From positions 1 through 34,167 of the forward strand of contig JBIOHC010000048.1 of the NCBI GenBank assembly GCA_044448685.1: 34,167 nucleotides of DNA. The letters run 5' to 3'. Shown here piece after piece: positions 22,347 through 30,812 of this stretch; position 1 is the first letter of the stretch, and every line of letters starts with the position of its first letter. The notes below the pieces were generated by a model. It was not told the origin of the DNA, ran no database searches, and was given only the letters and a program-made list of their open reading frames with translations. The position numbers and the translations under genes were made by a program. Source of the DNA: Palsa-965 sp044448685. GTDB lineage: Bacteria; Bacteroidota; Bacteroidia; Palsa-965.

Positions 22347-24470
22347 TTAGGGTGTTTTTAGAAACGGAACGACTTTTTGTCCCGAAAGGCTCTCCACCTT
22401 AATAAAATACAAGCCTCCTGACAGGCCTGAAGCCGTGAACTCAATCCGGCATTGCCCTTCCGGAAAAGCCTGATCAGCCAGCACACTTACCTGTCTGCCG
22501 CTGATATCAAAGACCTCCACTTTAACATGTCCGCTGCCACCTTGCATAAACTCGATGGTTCCAATACCCTTCACAGGATTCGGATACAGTTTCAGATTCC
22601 CATAAGCACTCTGATTCATTTCTCCGGTAGCTATTCCGCTGCTTCCGAAAAACTTGATGATATGGGCCAGAACCGTATCCCTTTTGTAAGCAGGATAGAT
22701 CGTCTCAAAAGGAAAGCATAAATAAACCAGCTTGCCTGCAGCTGTACCGGACGGGAACACGCCTGCATAATGTATACCTCCCAGATCAGTCCCTGCTGTG
22801 GCATAATGCATATCCCCCACCCCCCCGTTCATAGGTGCCACCACATCCGGATAGGCTACATTATACGTACCATGGGTTCCGTTATCAAATGTTATTGTGT
22901 CTGCAGCCGGAAAAATAGAAGAAGGCATTGCTGCCGTAAAAGCGGAATAATATGTTGAAGACAGCCCCCCCGGATCATCCGCAGTATAGGAAGCTTTCAG
23001 GTAATTATTGAAAAAGGATTTATCGGAAGCACTTCCGTTCTTGTCCAGATCCCAGGCTATTTCAGAACCTGACACAAACAAATGACCTCCTGCTTTCAGA
23101 TAGGCCGATACCAGGTTCTGTTCCACGCTGTTAAAAGTACGGTTGGCTGTACTCTCCTCTCCCATAATATAATCTGCAGTCGGATAGGTGTTCAGATTCA
23201 CCAGGGCATTGCTTACCCCAAGCCTGGTGGAAGAGGAAAAGACTTTGTGATTGTTATGAAAACTCTGCCCGTGTTGTATCACAAAATTAAGGGTGTTGCC
23301 CGTCATAACCCTGTCAAAGCTGTAAACCAGCAATACACTGTCGGGCATCACCCCGGTAGAGGCTGCAAGCAATTCAGAAACTGCTGATGAATTACCGCTC
23401 ACCGAATTATATCCGGCTATCTTGATGAAGTAAACAGTATTGTTCAGCAAGCTGTTAATGACAAGGGATGCCTTAGGCATCAGCACTGGTGCAGCAAATG
23501 TAACACCGTCAGTACTGGTATAGACATTGTAATGAGTGGCGCCGGTATCATTGCTCACCACAATACGAATGGAATTGGTTCCGTTACATAGCACACCGAA
23601 AGAAACGGGAGTAACCGGCCCGGGTGATCCAAAATTATAGGGATACTGAGGTTGAGCAATCGCACCTTCGTCGCTCAGCAAGGGGTTCAGCGTGGCATTC
23701 TGTAAAATGGATTTGACTGTGGTCGGGTTGCCGTTATAGATGACACTGTCCTGTACCAGCCTTATACCATGACTGTAGTCCATATAGGTATCCGCATGCA
23801 CATTGGTCATTGGCTGTATGGGGTTGCCAACAGAGGTATGCCATCCATAAATCACCACCCGGTTAGGGGTATTGTATATGATATTGCTGATCACCACATC
23901 TTTTTTATCTCCTCCGGTGAGTTCTCCAAGCGGATGACTTGCAAGAACAGCATCCCGTTCTACCCTTACCGTATCATTGTAGTTCGCCCACACTGGTACA
24001 GTGGTCATTCCGTTTGTTGGAGAGTAAGGAATCGGTTTAGGCGTAAGTTTCACGGTAGCTCCAGCATAGATATCATTCACCATCTTACGGGTAGGCAGGG
24101 TACATCCCGTTATATCGGCTATATGTGTGGCCAGCATGGGGCTCATCGGACAGAGGAAATAATCCGAATCACAACCAACCGCAAGGTAATCGGGAATCAC
24201 ATAATAGGTAACCGACTGCGTTACGCTGGAAATCGTTGCTGAAGAGTTTACCGGAACCAGATTGCGGTAAAAAGCCGGTATATTGCCGTTGCTGATCTCT
24301 GTAAAAATCATGTTTTCCCTGGCCGTCAGACTCAGGGATGCACCAGAGATTGTTGCAACAAACTGGGTTCCGTTCATAGCCGCCGGATTACGTGCAGGCA
24401 GCTTCAATACCTGAGCAGGAGCACAAAAAAAGCATAACCCCAGGAAGAGAGTACAAACAAATCGTATCAT
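22347..24470 (-). CDS. Large T9SS-exported protein with FN3 and xanthan-lyase-like region
   Basis: This 707-aa protein has a signal peptide (MIRFVCTLFLGLCFFCAPAQ) and a type A T9SS sorting domain at the end (LYPNPVKGIGTIEF ... FDISGRQV ... GLSGGLYFIKV). It is therefore secreted or surface-attached through type IX secretion. The N-terminal third has a distinctive stretch with several His/Tyr/Asp (VVIYGWHTSVGNPIQP, HADTYMDYSHG), which could be a catalytic site. An FN3-like module follows (about 320-390), then a region (VLLVYSFDRV ... IMGEESTANRTF ... GGHLFVSGSEIAWDL) that resembles proteins annotated as xanthan lyase in Bacteroidota. The start at 24470 is supported by a promoter just upstream. 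Function not determined. Confidence 0.8.
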   Translation of the reverse strand: MIRFVCTLFLGLCFFCAPAQVLKLPARNPAAMNGTQFVATISGASLSLTARENMIFTEISNGNIPAFYRNLVPVNSSATISSVTQSVTYYVIPDYLAVGCDSDYFLCPMSPMLATHIADITGCTLPTRKMVNDIYAGATVKLTPKPIPYSPTNGMTTVPVWANYNDTVRVERDAVLASHPLGELTGGDKKDVVISNIIYNTPNRVVIYGWHTSVGNPIQPMTNVHADTYMDYSHGIRLVQDSVIYNGNPTTVKSILQNATLNPLLSDEGAIAQPQYPYNFGSPGPVTPVSFGVLCNGTNSIRIVVSNDTGATHYNVYTSTDGVTFAAPVLMPKASLVINSLLNNTVYFIKIAGYNSVSGNSSAVSELLAASTGVMPDSVLLVYSFDRVMTGNTLNFVIQHGQSFHNNHKVFSSSTRLGVSNALVNLNTYPTADYIMGEESTANRTFNSVEQNLVSAYLKAGGHLFVSGSEIAWDLDKNGSASDKSFFNNYLKASYTADDPGGLSSTYYSAFTAAMPSSIFPAADTITFDNGTHGTYNVAYPDVVAPMNGGVGDMHYATAGTDLGGIHYAGVFPSGTAAGKLVYLCFPFETIYPAYKRDTVLAHIIKFFGSSGIATGEMNQSAYGNLKLYPNPVKGIGTIEFMQGGSGHVKVEVFDISGRQVSVLADQAFPEGQCRIEFTASGLSGGLYFIKVESLSGQKVVPFLKTP

Positions 24471-24488
24471 GACATTGGATTGCTGACT

Positions 24489-24519
24489 CAAATATATCAA
24501 AATCTCCCTGTTCTCCAAA
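24489..24519 (-). promoter_or_regulatory. Full Bacteroidota promoter of the T9SS protein gene
   Basis: The -7 element TATATTTG (24489-24496) and the -33 element TTTG (24516-24519) are separated by 19 bp on the minus strand. This is the best complete promoter in the window. It lies 18 bp upstream of the ATG at 24470. Confidence 0.75.
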
Positions 24520-24530
24520 GTTTGAATGGT

Positions 24531-24538
24531 TATCTTTG
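24531..24538 (+). promoter_or_regulatory. -7 element 3 bp from the methyltransferase ATG (leaderless)
   Basis: TATCTTTG matches TAnnTTTG and ends only 3 bp before the ATG at 24542, so transcription should start at or next to the start codon. It lies back-to-back with the T9SS gene promoter (12 bp from its -33). Confidence 0.6.
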
Positions 24539-24541
24539 GCC

Positions 24542-25429
24542 ATGCAAATCCTTCACCCGCTTTATTGGAAAGAGTATGAACTGATTGATGCCGGAGCTTT
24601 TGAAAAGCTCGAACGGTTCGGCAATTTCATCACCATCCGTCCCGAGCCACAGGCAGTATGGGATCGTTGCCTGCAACTCAAAGAGTGGGAACAGAAGGCA
24701 CATGTGCGGTTTGTACCGAAAACAAGCTCATCAGGTGAATGGAAAATGCTCCGTAAAATGCCGGAACAATGGCAGATTCGTTATGCCTTCGGAGGCAAGG
24801 ACCCGGCTATCCGCTTCCGGTTGGGACTTACCGCTTTCAAACATGTGGGTGTCTTTCCTGAACAGGCTACCAACTGGGAGTATATCTATGACTCTGTAAG
24901 TAAAATCAAAGCCCTTCATCACGGGGAAGCTCCTAAATTCCTCAACCTCTTTGCCTATACCGGTGGAGCATCACTGGCTGCCAAAGCAGCCGGAGCAGAT
25001 GTCACCCATGTCGATTCCATACGCCAGGTGGTAACCTGGGCCAAGGAAAACATGGATCTTTCGGGACTGGATAATATACGCTGGGTGGTGGAAGATGCCC
25101 TCAAATTTGTGAAACGGGAACAGAAAAGAGGCAATACCTACCATGGAATCATCCTCGACCCTCCTGCTTTCGGCCATGGCCCTAACGGGGAGAAATGGAA
25201 ACTGGAAGACAATATCAATGAAATGATGAAAGGTGTGCTCGAACTCCTCGATCCCAAAGCCCATTTCATGATCCTCAATGCCTATTCACTTGGCTTCTCC
25301 TCCCTTATTATAGATAACCTCCTGGCCAAAAAAGCAAAAAACAAACTCGAAACCGGTGAGCTCTTCCTTCAGGCTACTGCAGGCTGTAAGTTGCCGCTGG
25401 GTGTGTTTGGCAGGTTCAGGAGTTTTTGA
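24542..25429 (+). CDS. Class I SAM-dependent methyltransferase (RlmI-like)
   Basis: This 295-aa protein has the Rossmann SAM-binding motif FAYTGGAS (137-144), an acidic HVDS after strand beta-2 (157-159), EDALKF (184-189) and the catalytic-type DPPAFG motif (206-211). These fit the RlmI/Methyltrans_SAM group, which methylates C5 of cytosine in 23S rRNA; members of this shorter branch have no proven substrate. It lacks the N-terminal PUA domain of RlmI and has its own N-terminal beta-rich region instead. The ATG at 24542 is preferred to an in-frame TTG at 24536, which is part of the promoter element. The transcript is probably leaderless. Confidence 0.88.
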   Translation: MQILHPLYWKEYELIDAGAFEKLERFGNFITIRPEPQAVWDRCLQLKEWEQKAHVRFVPKTSSSGEWKMLRKMPEQWQIRYAFGGKDPAIRFRLGLTAFKHVGVFPEQATNWEYIYDSVSKIKALHHGEAPKFLNLFAYTGGASLAAKAAGADVTHVDSIRQVVTWAKENMDLSGLDNIRWVVEDALKFVKREQKRGNTYHGIILDPPAFGHGPNGEKWKLEDNINEMMKGVLELLDPKAHFMILNAYSLGFSSLIIDNLLAKKAKNKLETGELFLQATAGCKLPLGVFGRFRSF

Positions 25430-25543
25430 CCCCACCGCCGTGCACTGGCAAAATAAATGTTAATAATCCCCAAACACCCCCCGCAAGACAAGGTTATTGA
25501 CTTAAATAGTGTTAAATTTATCCATTACAAAGCTGCATAAGCT

Positions 25544-28500
25544 ATGAATTATCAGGAAGATATCCTGCTCCGAAAGCTGGATGAATTCATACGAAAATAT
25601 TACAAGAACCAGCTCATCAAAGGCGGGCTCTATGCCACCGGTATGGTGCTGGCATTTTATCTCCTGGTTGTTGTTCTGGAATATTATGCCCATTTCGACA
25701 GTACGGTCCGTACAGTCTTGTTCTATTCCTTGCTGGCTGGTATACTTGCTATTTGTATCCGTTATATTGCTCTTCCTCTTTTCCGCCTTAACCGTATCGG
25801 ACCTGTTATCAGCAATGAACAGGCTGCTGCAATTATAGGCACACATTTTTCTGAAGTAAGGGATAAACTATTGAATGTGTTACAGCTTAAAAAAGTTTCT
25901 CAGGATATAACCTCTGCTCCTGTTAAACAGGAAAGCCAGGCCTTGCTGGAAGCTTCTATCAACCAGAAAATAAAGGAACTTAAACCTGTCCCTTTTACTG
26001 CTGCCATTGATCTGGGTAAAAACAAACGCTATCTTAAATATGCCCTCGCTCCGCTTGTTGTAATTCTCTTCCTGGTCTTCTCTGCCCCCAGTATACTTAC
26101 TGAAAGTACAAAAAGACTCGTGAATCATAACCAGTACTTTGAAAAACAGGCTCCCTTCCAGTTTCATATTCTGAATCCGGAAATGAAAACAATAGAGCAG
26201 CAGGACTTCCCTCTGGAAGTCAAGGTGACAGGAGAAGAGATTCCGGCAACTATATCTGTACTCGTGAATGGGAATGAATACAAACTTAGCCGCGACAACA
26301 TCGTTCATTTTACCTATCTGTTCAAGAATCTGCAACATGATACCAAATTCAGACTCAGTGCCGACGGATTCAGCTCTGCCGAATACCTGATACGGGTATT
26401 GCCTAATCCTGTCCTGCTTAATTTCGATATACACCTGGACTACCCTGCTTATATCGGTAAGAAAAACGAAGTGCTGAGGAATACAGGCGACCTGGTGATC
26501 CCTGCCGGCACCCGTGTAAGCTGGAGCTTCAATACCAAGGATACCCGCAAGCTGCGTATCAGCTTCGCCGACAGCGCTTATCTCCTAAGCCCTGCGGCAA
26601 ACACATGCTCCTACAGCAAGCGTTTTCTCAGCAATAATTCCTATGCCGTATCCACTTCCAATGAATTTATCCGGAGCAAGGACTCTGTTGTTTATACCGT
26701 ACAGGTGATTCCTGATCTTTTTCCGGGAATACAGATAGAAGAACGCAAAGACTCCCTGAGTGATCAGCATATATACTACAGGGGTGAAGTCAAAGATGAT
26801 TATGGCTTCAGTGCGCTGCATTTTGAATACAAACTACAGCGGGCAGCAGATTCAACACAACAATCAAACGGGGAGAAATATGAAACCGTCAAAATTCCGG
26901 TAACCCCATCCCTTACGCAGGATCAGTTTATGTATTTCTGGGATCTGAGCAAGCTGAACCTGGCTCCGGGTGATCAGATTGAATACTTCTTTGAAGTATG
27001 GGATAATGATGGAGTACACGGTCCTAAATCGACCCGCAGCCAGAAAATGCTTTTCAAAGCCCCTACGCTGAAAGAGCTGGCTGAAAAATCAGAAACTTCC
27101 AGTCAGGCCGTTAAAAGTGATATCACAGAAAGCATGCAGAAAGCCAAGGAGCTTCAGAAAGATATTGATGAACTGCATAAAAAGGTGCTGGAGAAAAAAT
27201 CACTGACCTGGGAAGACCGTAAAAAAATCCAGGAACTCCTCGACAAACAGAAAAAGCTGGAAAGCAGCGTAGAGCAGTTCAAACAGGAAAATGAAAAGAG
27301 CCAGAAAGAACAAAGTGATTACCGTAAGAATGATGAACAGCTCCTGGAAAAGCAGAAACAGATTCAGGACTTGTTCGATCAGGTGCTTACCGATGACATG
27401 AAGAAACAGATGAAAGAGCTGGAGAAGCTAATGCAGACAATGGATAAGGACAAGATGCAGGAGCAGCTTGAAAAGATGAAACTGAGCAATAAAGATCTGG
27501 AGAAAGAGCTGGACAGGACACTGGAACTGTTTAAACAACTTGAATTTGACAAAAAACTTACTGATACAAAAGAACGGCTTGATAAGCTGTCTGAAAATCA
27601 GCAGAAGCTAGGCGAGAAATCGGAGCAGAAAAATGCCGATAACAAAGAGTTGGAAAATAAACAGGATGCCCTGAACAAGGAGTTTGATGATATCAAGAAA
27701 GAACTGGATGATCTTCAGAAAAAAAATGATGCCCTGGAAAAACCTCATGAAGAATTCAAAAAGACGGAAGAAAAAGAACAGGAGATAAAACAGGATCAAA
27801 GCGAAAGCAAAGAGTCGCTTTCTAAGAACCAAAAGAGTAAGGCCTCCAAATCACAGAAAGCTGCTGCACAGAAAATGCAGGAACTTGCCCAGAAACTGAG
27901 CAATATGCAGAGCCAAATGGAACAGGAGCAGAATGAAGAAGACGTTAACTCGCTCCGCCAGATTTTACAAAATCTGGTACACCTTTCCTTTGATCAGGAA
28001 GCCCTCATGGCTGAACTGGGCAAGACCAGGCTGGACAACCCTAAATACCTGAAAATACCCCGTAAACAGAATCAGCTTAAAGACAATGCAAAGATGATAG
28101 AAGACAGTCTGTTTGCACTGAGTAAACGCAATCCCAATATCGGGAATATTGTAAACAAGGAAATCAGCGCTATCAATTCCAATATGGATAAGGCAACGAC
28201 GTACCTGGCCGAAAGGAATACAGGTGAGGCATCTTCCCGCCAGCAGTTTGCCATGACTTCAGTGAATAATCTTGCCCTAATGCTGAATGAATCGCTCAAC
28301 AATATGGAACAGGAAAGCAAGAAAGGTAAACCAGGTTCAGGATCCTGTAACAAACCGGGGGGTAAGGGACAAAAACAAAGCGCTGCCTCTATGCGTGCCA
28401 TGCAGCAGAAACTGAACCAGAAAATGGGGGAAATGATGAAGAAAATGAAGGAGGGCAAGGGTCAGGGTGGACAAACCGGCATGAGTGAAGAATTTGCCCG

Positions 28501-28906
28501 TATGGCAGCCCAGCAGGAAGCCATCCGGGGTATGCTTCAAAAAATGGCTGATGAGCTCAAAAAAGACGGCAAAGGAGGAGGAACTTTAGGCAATACCGCA
28601 GAAAAAATGGACGAAACTGAAACCGATCTCGTAAATAAGCGTATAACACAGGAAACTATTAAACGCCAGCAGGAGATTTTGAATAAAATGCTGGATTATG
28701 AGAAGGCTGAGAAGGAACGGGAAATGGATACGGAACGTAAAGCCGATCAGCCTAAAAATCAAGAGTTTAGTAACCCAAATGCGTTCCTTGAATACCAACG
28801 ATTAAAAGCCCGGGAAGTGGAACTTTTAAAGACTGTACCCCCCTCCCTGAGCCCTTATTATAAGAGTAAAGTTTCCCAGTATTTTAACACTTTTGAAGAA
28901 AAATAA
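25544..28906 (+). CDS. DUF4175-like large membrane protein with long coiled coil
   Basis: This 1120-aa protein has three transmembrane segments near the N-terminus (about residues 26-48, 57-80 and 164-182). A predicted beta-rich extracytoplasmic region follows to about residue 510. From about 520 to 780 it is an extremely Lys/Glu/Gln-rich coiled coil (MQKAKELQKDIDELHKK and similar). The C-terminal part is Met/Gln-rich (QKLNQKMGEMMKKMKEGKG). This architecture fits the DUF4175 family of Bacteroidota, whose function is unknown. It starts 114 bp after the methyltransferase stop and is followed after 8 bp by the ATPase gene, so these genes form an operon. Role could be structural at the envelope (inference). 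Confidence 0.82.
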   Translation: MNYQEDILLRKLDEFIRKYYKNQLIKGGLYATGMVLAFYLLVVVLEYYAHFDSTVRTVLFYSLLAGILAICIRYIALPLFRLNRIGPVISNEQAAAIIGTHFSEVRDKLLNVLQLKKVSQDITSAPVKQESQALLEASINQKIKELKPVPFTAAIDLGKNKRYLKYALAPLVVILFLVFSAPSILTESTKRLVNHNQYFEKQAPFQFHILNPEMKTIEQQDFPLEVKVTGEEIPATISVLVNGNEYKLSRDNIVHFTYLFKNLQHDTKFRLSADGFSSAEYLIRVLPNPVLLNFDIHLDYPAYIGKKNEVLRNTGDLVIPAGTRVSWSFNTKDTRKLRISFADSAYLLSPAANTCSYSKRFLSNNSYAVSTSNEFIRSKDSVVYTVQVIPDLFPGIQIEERKDSLSDQHIYYRGEVKDDYGFSALHFEYKLQRAADSTQQSNGEKYETVKIPVTPSLTQDQFMYFWDLSKLNLAPGDQIEYFFEVWDNDGVHGPKSTRSQKMLFKAPTLKELAEKSETSSQAVKSDITESMQKAKELQKDIDELHKKVLEKKSLTWEDRKKIQELLDKQKKLESSVEQFKQENEKSQKEQSDYRKNDEQLLEKQKQIQDLFDQVLTDDMKKQMKELEKLMQTMDKDKMQEQLEKMKLSNKDLEKELDRTLELFKQLEFDKKLTDTKERLDKLSENQQKLGEKSEQKNADNKELENKQDALNKEFDDIKKELDDLQKKNDALEKPHEEFKKTEEKEQEIKQDQSESKESLSKNQKSKASKSQKAAAQKMQELAQKLSNMQSQMEQEQNEEDVNSLRQILQNLVHLSFDQEALMAELGKTRLDNPKYLKIPRKQNQLKDNAKMIEDSLFALSKRNPNIGNIVNKEISAINSNMDKATTYLAERNTGEASSRQQFAMTSVNNLALMLNESLNNMEQESKKGKPGSGSCNKPGGKGQKQSAASMRAMQQKLNQKMGEMMKKMKEGKGQGGQTGMSEEFARMAAQQEAIRGMLQKMADELKKDGKGGGTLGNTAEKMDETETDLVNKRITQETIKRQQEILNKMLDYEKAEKEREMDTERKADQPKNQEFSNPNAFLEYQRLKAREVELLKTVPPSLSPYYKSKVSQYFNTFEEK

Positions 28907-28923
28907 TATCAGATATGCTTATA

Positions 28924-29337
28924 ATGGCCGAAGACGAAAAGAAAATCAGGATAACATCACAATCTGAGAATATCGCACTAGTAGAAAAGCTTGTAAATGC
29001 GATCTGTGAAACTTACAATATCGGAGAAGACCATTATGGTAACATCCTGGTAGCCATTACAGAAGCAGTCAATAATGCCATTCAACACGGCAATAAGGCA
29101 AACCCCAATAAAAATATTGATATCGGATACCTTTCCGATAAAGATCACTTGCGTTTTTCCGTAAAGGACGAAGGGGATGGTTTTAATTATGACTCCCTGC
29201 CCGACCCGACAAACCCTGAAAATATAGAAAAACCCAATGGAAGAGGTGTTTTCCTCATGAAACACCTGGCCGATAAGGTGGAATTTGAGGATAATGGCTC
29301 TAAAGTTGTCCTGGATTTCAAGCTTTCCGCTAATTAG
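28924..29337 (+). CDS. RsbW-like ATP-binding protein (HATPase_c_2)
   Basis: This protein of about 137 aa has a GHKL ATPase fold: N-box EAVNNAIQHG, G1 box DEGDGFN and G2 box NGRGVFLM. The lack of a sensor or dimerisation domain makes it an RsbW/SpoIIAB-type switch kinase, used elsewhere to sequester sigma factors or phosphorylate STAS partners. No STAS or sigma factor gene is nearby in the window. ATG codons exist at 28915 and 28924; I use the second (MAEDEKK). It lies between DUF4175 and ybeY in a compact operon. Confidence 0.9.
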   Translation: MAEDEKKIRITSQSENIALVEKLVNAICETYNIGEDHYGNILVAITEAVNNAIQHGNKANPNKNIDIGYLSDKDHLRFSVKDEGDGFNYDSLPDPTNPENIEKPNGRGVFLMKHLADKVEFEDNGSKVVLDFKLSAN

Positions 29338-29344
29338 TCCTTTG

Positions 29345-29776
29345 GTGCCTCCTGTTTCTATACGTTTTCATTCAGAATACCCCCGTTTTAAGCTGCTTAC
29401 CCCCCTGCTTCGTAAACGCTGGCTGACTCAGGTCATTCTTATTGAGAAAAAACAGCCCGGTACACTGAACTTTATTTTTTGTTCGGACGATTATCTCTTC
29501 GGTATCAACAAACAATACCTCCAACACGATTACTTTACCGATATTATCACGTTCGACTATACAGAAGGACGATGCATATCAGGTGATCTGTTTATAAGCA
29601 TAGACAGGGTAAGAGATAATGCCCTGACTTTAAAAACTGACTTCGAAACCGAATTATCACGCGTTCTTGTACATGGAGTTCTCCACCTCCTCGGTCATTC
29701 GGATAAGGGTCCTGCCCTTAAAGCCCTCATGCGCAAAAAAGAAGATAAATATCTATCTTTACTCGGAAAAAAATAA
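29345..29776 (+). CDS. ybeY: Endoribonuclease YbeY (rRNA maturation factor)
   Basis: This protein of about 143 aa has the metal-binding motif HGVLHLLGHSD near the C-terminus. The canonical third His is Asp here (position 10 of the motif), a variant I believe is usual in Bacteroidota. FTDIITFDY and ISGDLFIS are the other conserved blocks. YbeY matures 16S rRNA 3' ends and takes part in ribosome quality control. Start choice: ATGs at 29285 and 29294 would overlap the ATPase gene by 44-53 bp and add unrelated residues. The GTG at 29345 (or TTG at 29342), just after that gene's stop, gives the family-like VSIRFHSE beginning. Start uncertain, identity firm. Confidence 0.9.
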   Translation: MPPVSIRFHSEYPRFKLLTPLLRKRWLTQVILIEKKQPGTLNFIFCSDDYLFGINKQYLQHDYFTDIITFDYTEGRCISGDLFISIDRVRDNALTLKTDFETELSRVLVHGVLHLLGHSDKGPALKALMRKKEDKYLSLLGKK

Positions 29777-29835
29777 GGCCTTATCAAGGCCTGGCATGTT
29801 CCTTGTAATTCTTCTTTAAACCTAAGATACATACC

Positions 29836-30264
29836 ATGAAAAAATTTGTACTTCTTCTTTTTATGCTGCCTTTAGCTCTGTGCCTGCATGGACAGACCAA
29901 ACAGACTCAAACCACCAAAACAACAAAACCAGCCGCACCTAAACCTGCTCCGGCACGTGATACTTCCCTCTGCGGAAAAAAATGGGTCCTCATCGCTGTT
30001 GAAGAATGGGCTGTAGAATCCAAACCCAAGAAAAAGCAGGTGGATGACTATCTCTGGATGAATGGCGACGGAACCTATAAACTGAAACGTAACGGGGAAG
30101 ACAAAGCCGGCACCTGGGCCAAACAAGCTGCTTATATCAACTTCACCGATGATGCTTCCAAAGAGAAATTCACCTATAAAGTGGAAAGCGCTGAACCAAA
30201 GAAATTAAAAGTTGACTACCACGTTACTGACATGCATACCCTCTTTACCTTCGAAGTGAAGTAA
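29836..30264 (+). CDS. Small secreted lipocalin-like protein
   Basis: This 142-aa protein has a signal peptide (MKKFVLLLFMLPLALCLHGQ) and a Thr/Lys/Pro-rich linker to about residue 44. The rest is a short beta-rich domain: LCGKKWVLIAVE, DDYLWMNGDGTYKLKRNGE, GTWAKQAAYINF, FTYKVES and LKVDYHVTDMHTLFTFEV. This pattern (W near the start, a GTY turn, GTW) is typical of lipocalin-like domains common in Bacteroidota exported proteins. No ligand or function can be assigned. It has its own downstream terminator at 30287-30323. Confidence 0.72.
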   Translation: MKKFVLLLFMLPLALCLHGQTKQTQTTKTTKPAAPKPAPARDTSLCGKKWVLIAVEEWAVESKPKKKQVDDYLWMNGDGTYKLKRNGEDKAGTWAKQAAYINFTDDASKEKFTYKVESAEPKKLKVDYHVTDMHTLFTFEVK

Positions 30265-30286
30265 AGAACTCATTATCAATACTCTT

Positions 30287-30323
30287 AAAACAGTAATCAC
30301 TAACCGTGATTGCTGTTTTCTGT
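30287..30323 (+). terminator. Intrinsic terminator after the lipocalin-like gene
   Basis: AAAACAGTAATCAC and GTGATTGCTGTTTT form a 14-base stem with one mismatch and a 5-base loop, ending in the TTTTCTG tract. It lies 22 bp after the stop. Confidence 0.75.
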
Positions 30324-30340
30324 TTCCATTAATAACAGAC

Positions 30341-30711
30341 TCTTTCCCTTTAAGGAATGATACTTTCCTTTATAGGATAATCACTTTCCTTTTAAGGGTA
30401 AATACTTTCCCTTCAAAGGCAATCACTTTCCCTTTAGGGATTGATACTTTCCTTTTAAGGATAATCACTTTCCCTTTAAGCATTGGTACTTTCCTTTTAA
30501 GGATAATCACTCTCCCTTTAAGGATTGGTACTTTCCTTTTAAGGACATTCACTTTCCCTTTAAGGATTGACACTATCCTTTTAAGGGCAATCAGTTTTCC
30601 TTTAAGGATTGACACTATCCTTTTAAGGGCAATCAGTTTCCCTTTAAGGATTGATACTTTCCTTTTAAGGACAGTCGCTTTCCCCTTAAGGGTTGATACT
30701 TTCCTTAAACG
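30341..30711. repeat. 21-bp tandem repeat array, 17 full units plus partial, with 42-bp higher order
   Basis: Units begin at 30341 and follow every 21 bp without any length change to 30697; a partial unit runs to 30711. Odd and even units differ: roughly ACTTTCCCTTTAAGGATTGA(T) and ACTTTCCTTTTAAGGATAAT(C), giving a 42-bp period. Each unit carries a CCTT-TT-AAGG mini-hairpin. The array lies between two terminators. Because 21 is a multiple of three, one minus-strand frame stays open (see findings). It is neither a CRISPR (no spacers) nor a known iteron set. Confidence 0.9.
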
Positions 30712-30745
30712 AAAAGACTCTTTGCATGCAAGCAAAGAGTCTTTT
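30712..30745. terminator. Bidirectional terminator hairpin
   Basis: AAAAGACTCTTTGC and GCAAAGAGTCTTTT form a perfect 14-bp stem with a 6-base loop, with A/T tracts on both sides. It probably ends transcription of the TPR operon from the right and isolates the repeat array. Confidence 0.85.
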
Positions 30746-30783
30746 GTCATGTAGTCTGTTTCCCCCCCCCTTCAAGGGTTCTG

Positions 30784-30811
30784 TCTTGACCCTTGTGTCT
30801 TATGTCTTGTC
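30784..30811 (+). repeat. Heptanucleotide tandem repeat (TCTTGNN x4)
   Basis: TCTTGAC, CCTTGTG, TCTTATG, TCTTGTC: four 7-bp units just after the TPR gene's stop. It is the same repeat type as at 2960-2987, about 28 kb away. A C9 run precedes it at 30762-30770. Confidence 0.6.
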
Positions 30812-30812
30812 T

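Noticed and set aside
25880..26434. 184-aa minus-strand reading frame
   Set aside because: Antisense to the DUF4175-like gene, with low-complexity composition mirrored from it.
30341..30711. CRISPR array
   Set aside because: Units are contiguous 21-mers with no unique spacers and no cas genes are in the window.
30341..30711. Replication origin with iterons
   Set aside because: Units do not resemble DnaA boxes and no replication gene is adjacent; the flanking terminators suggest a plain intergenic location.
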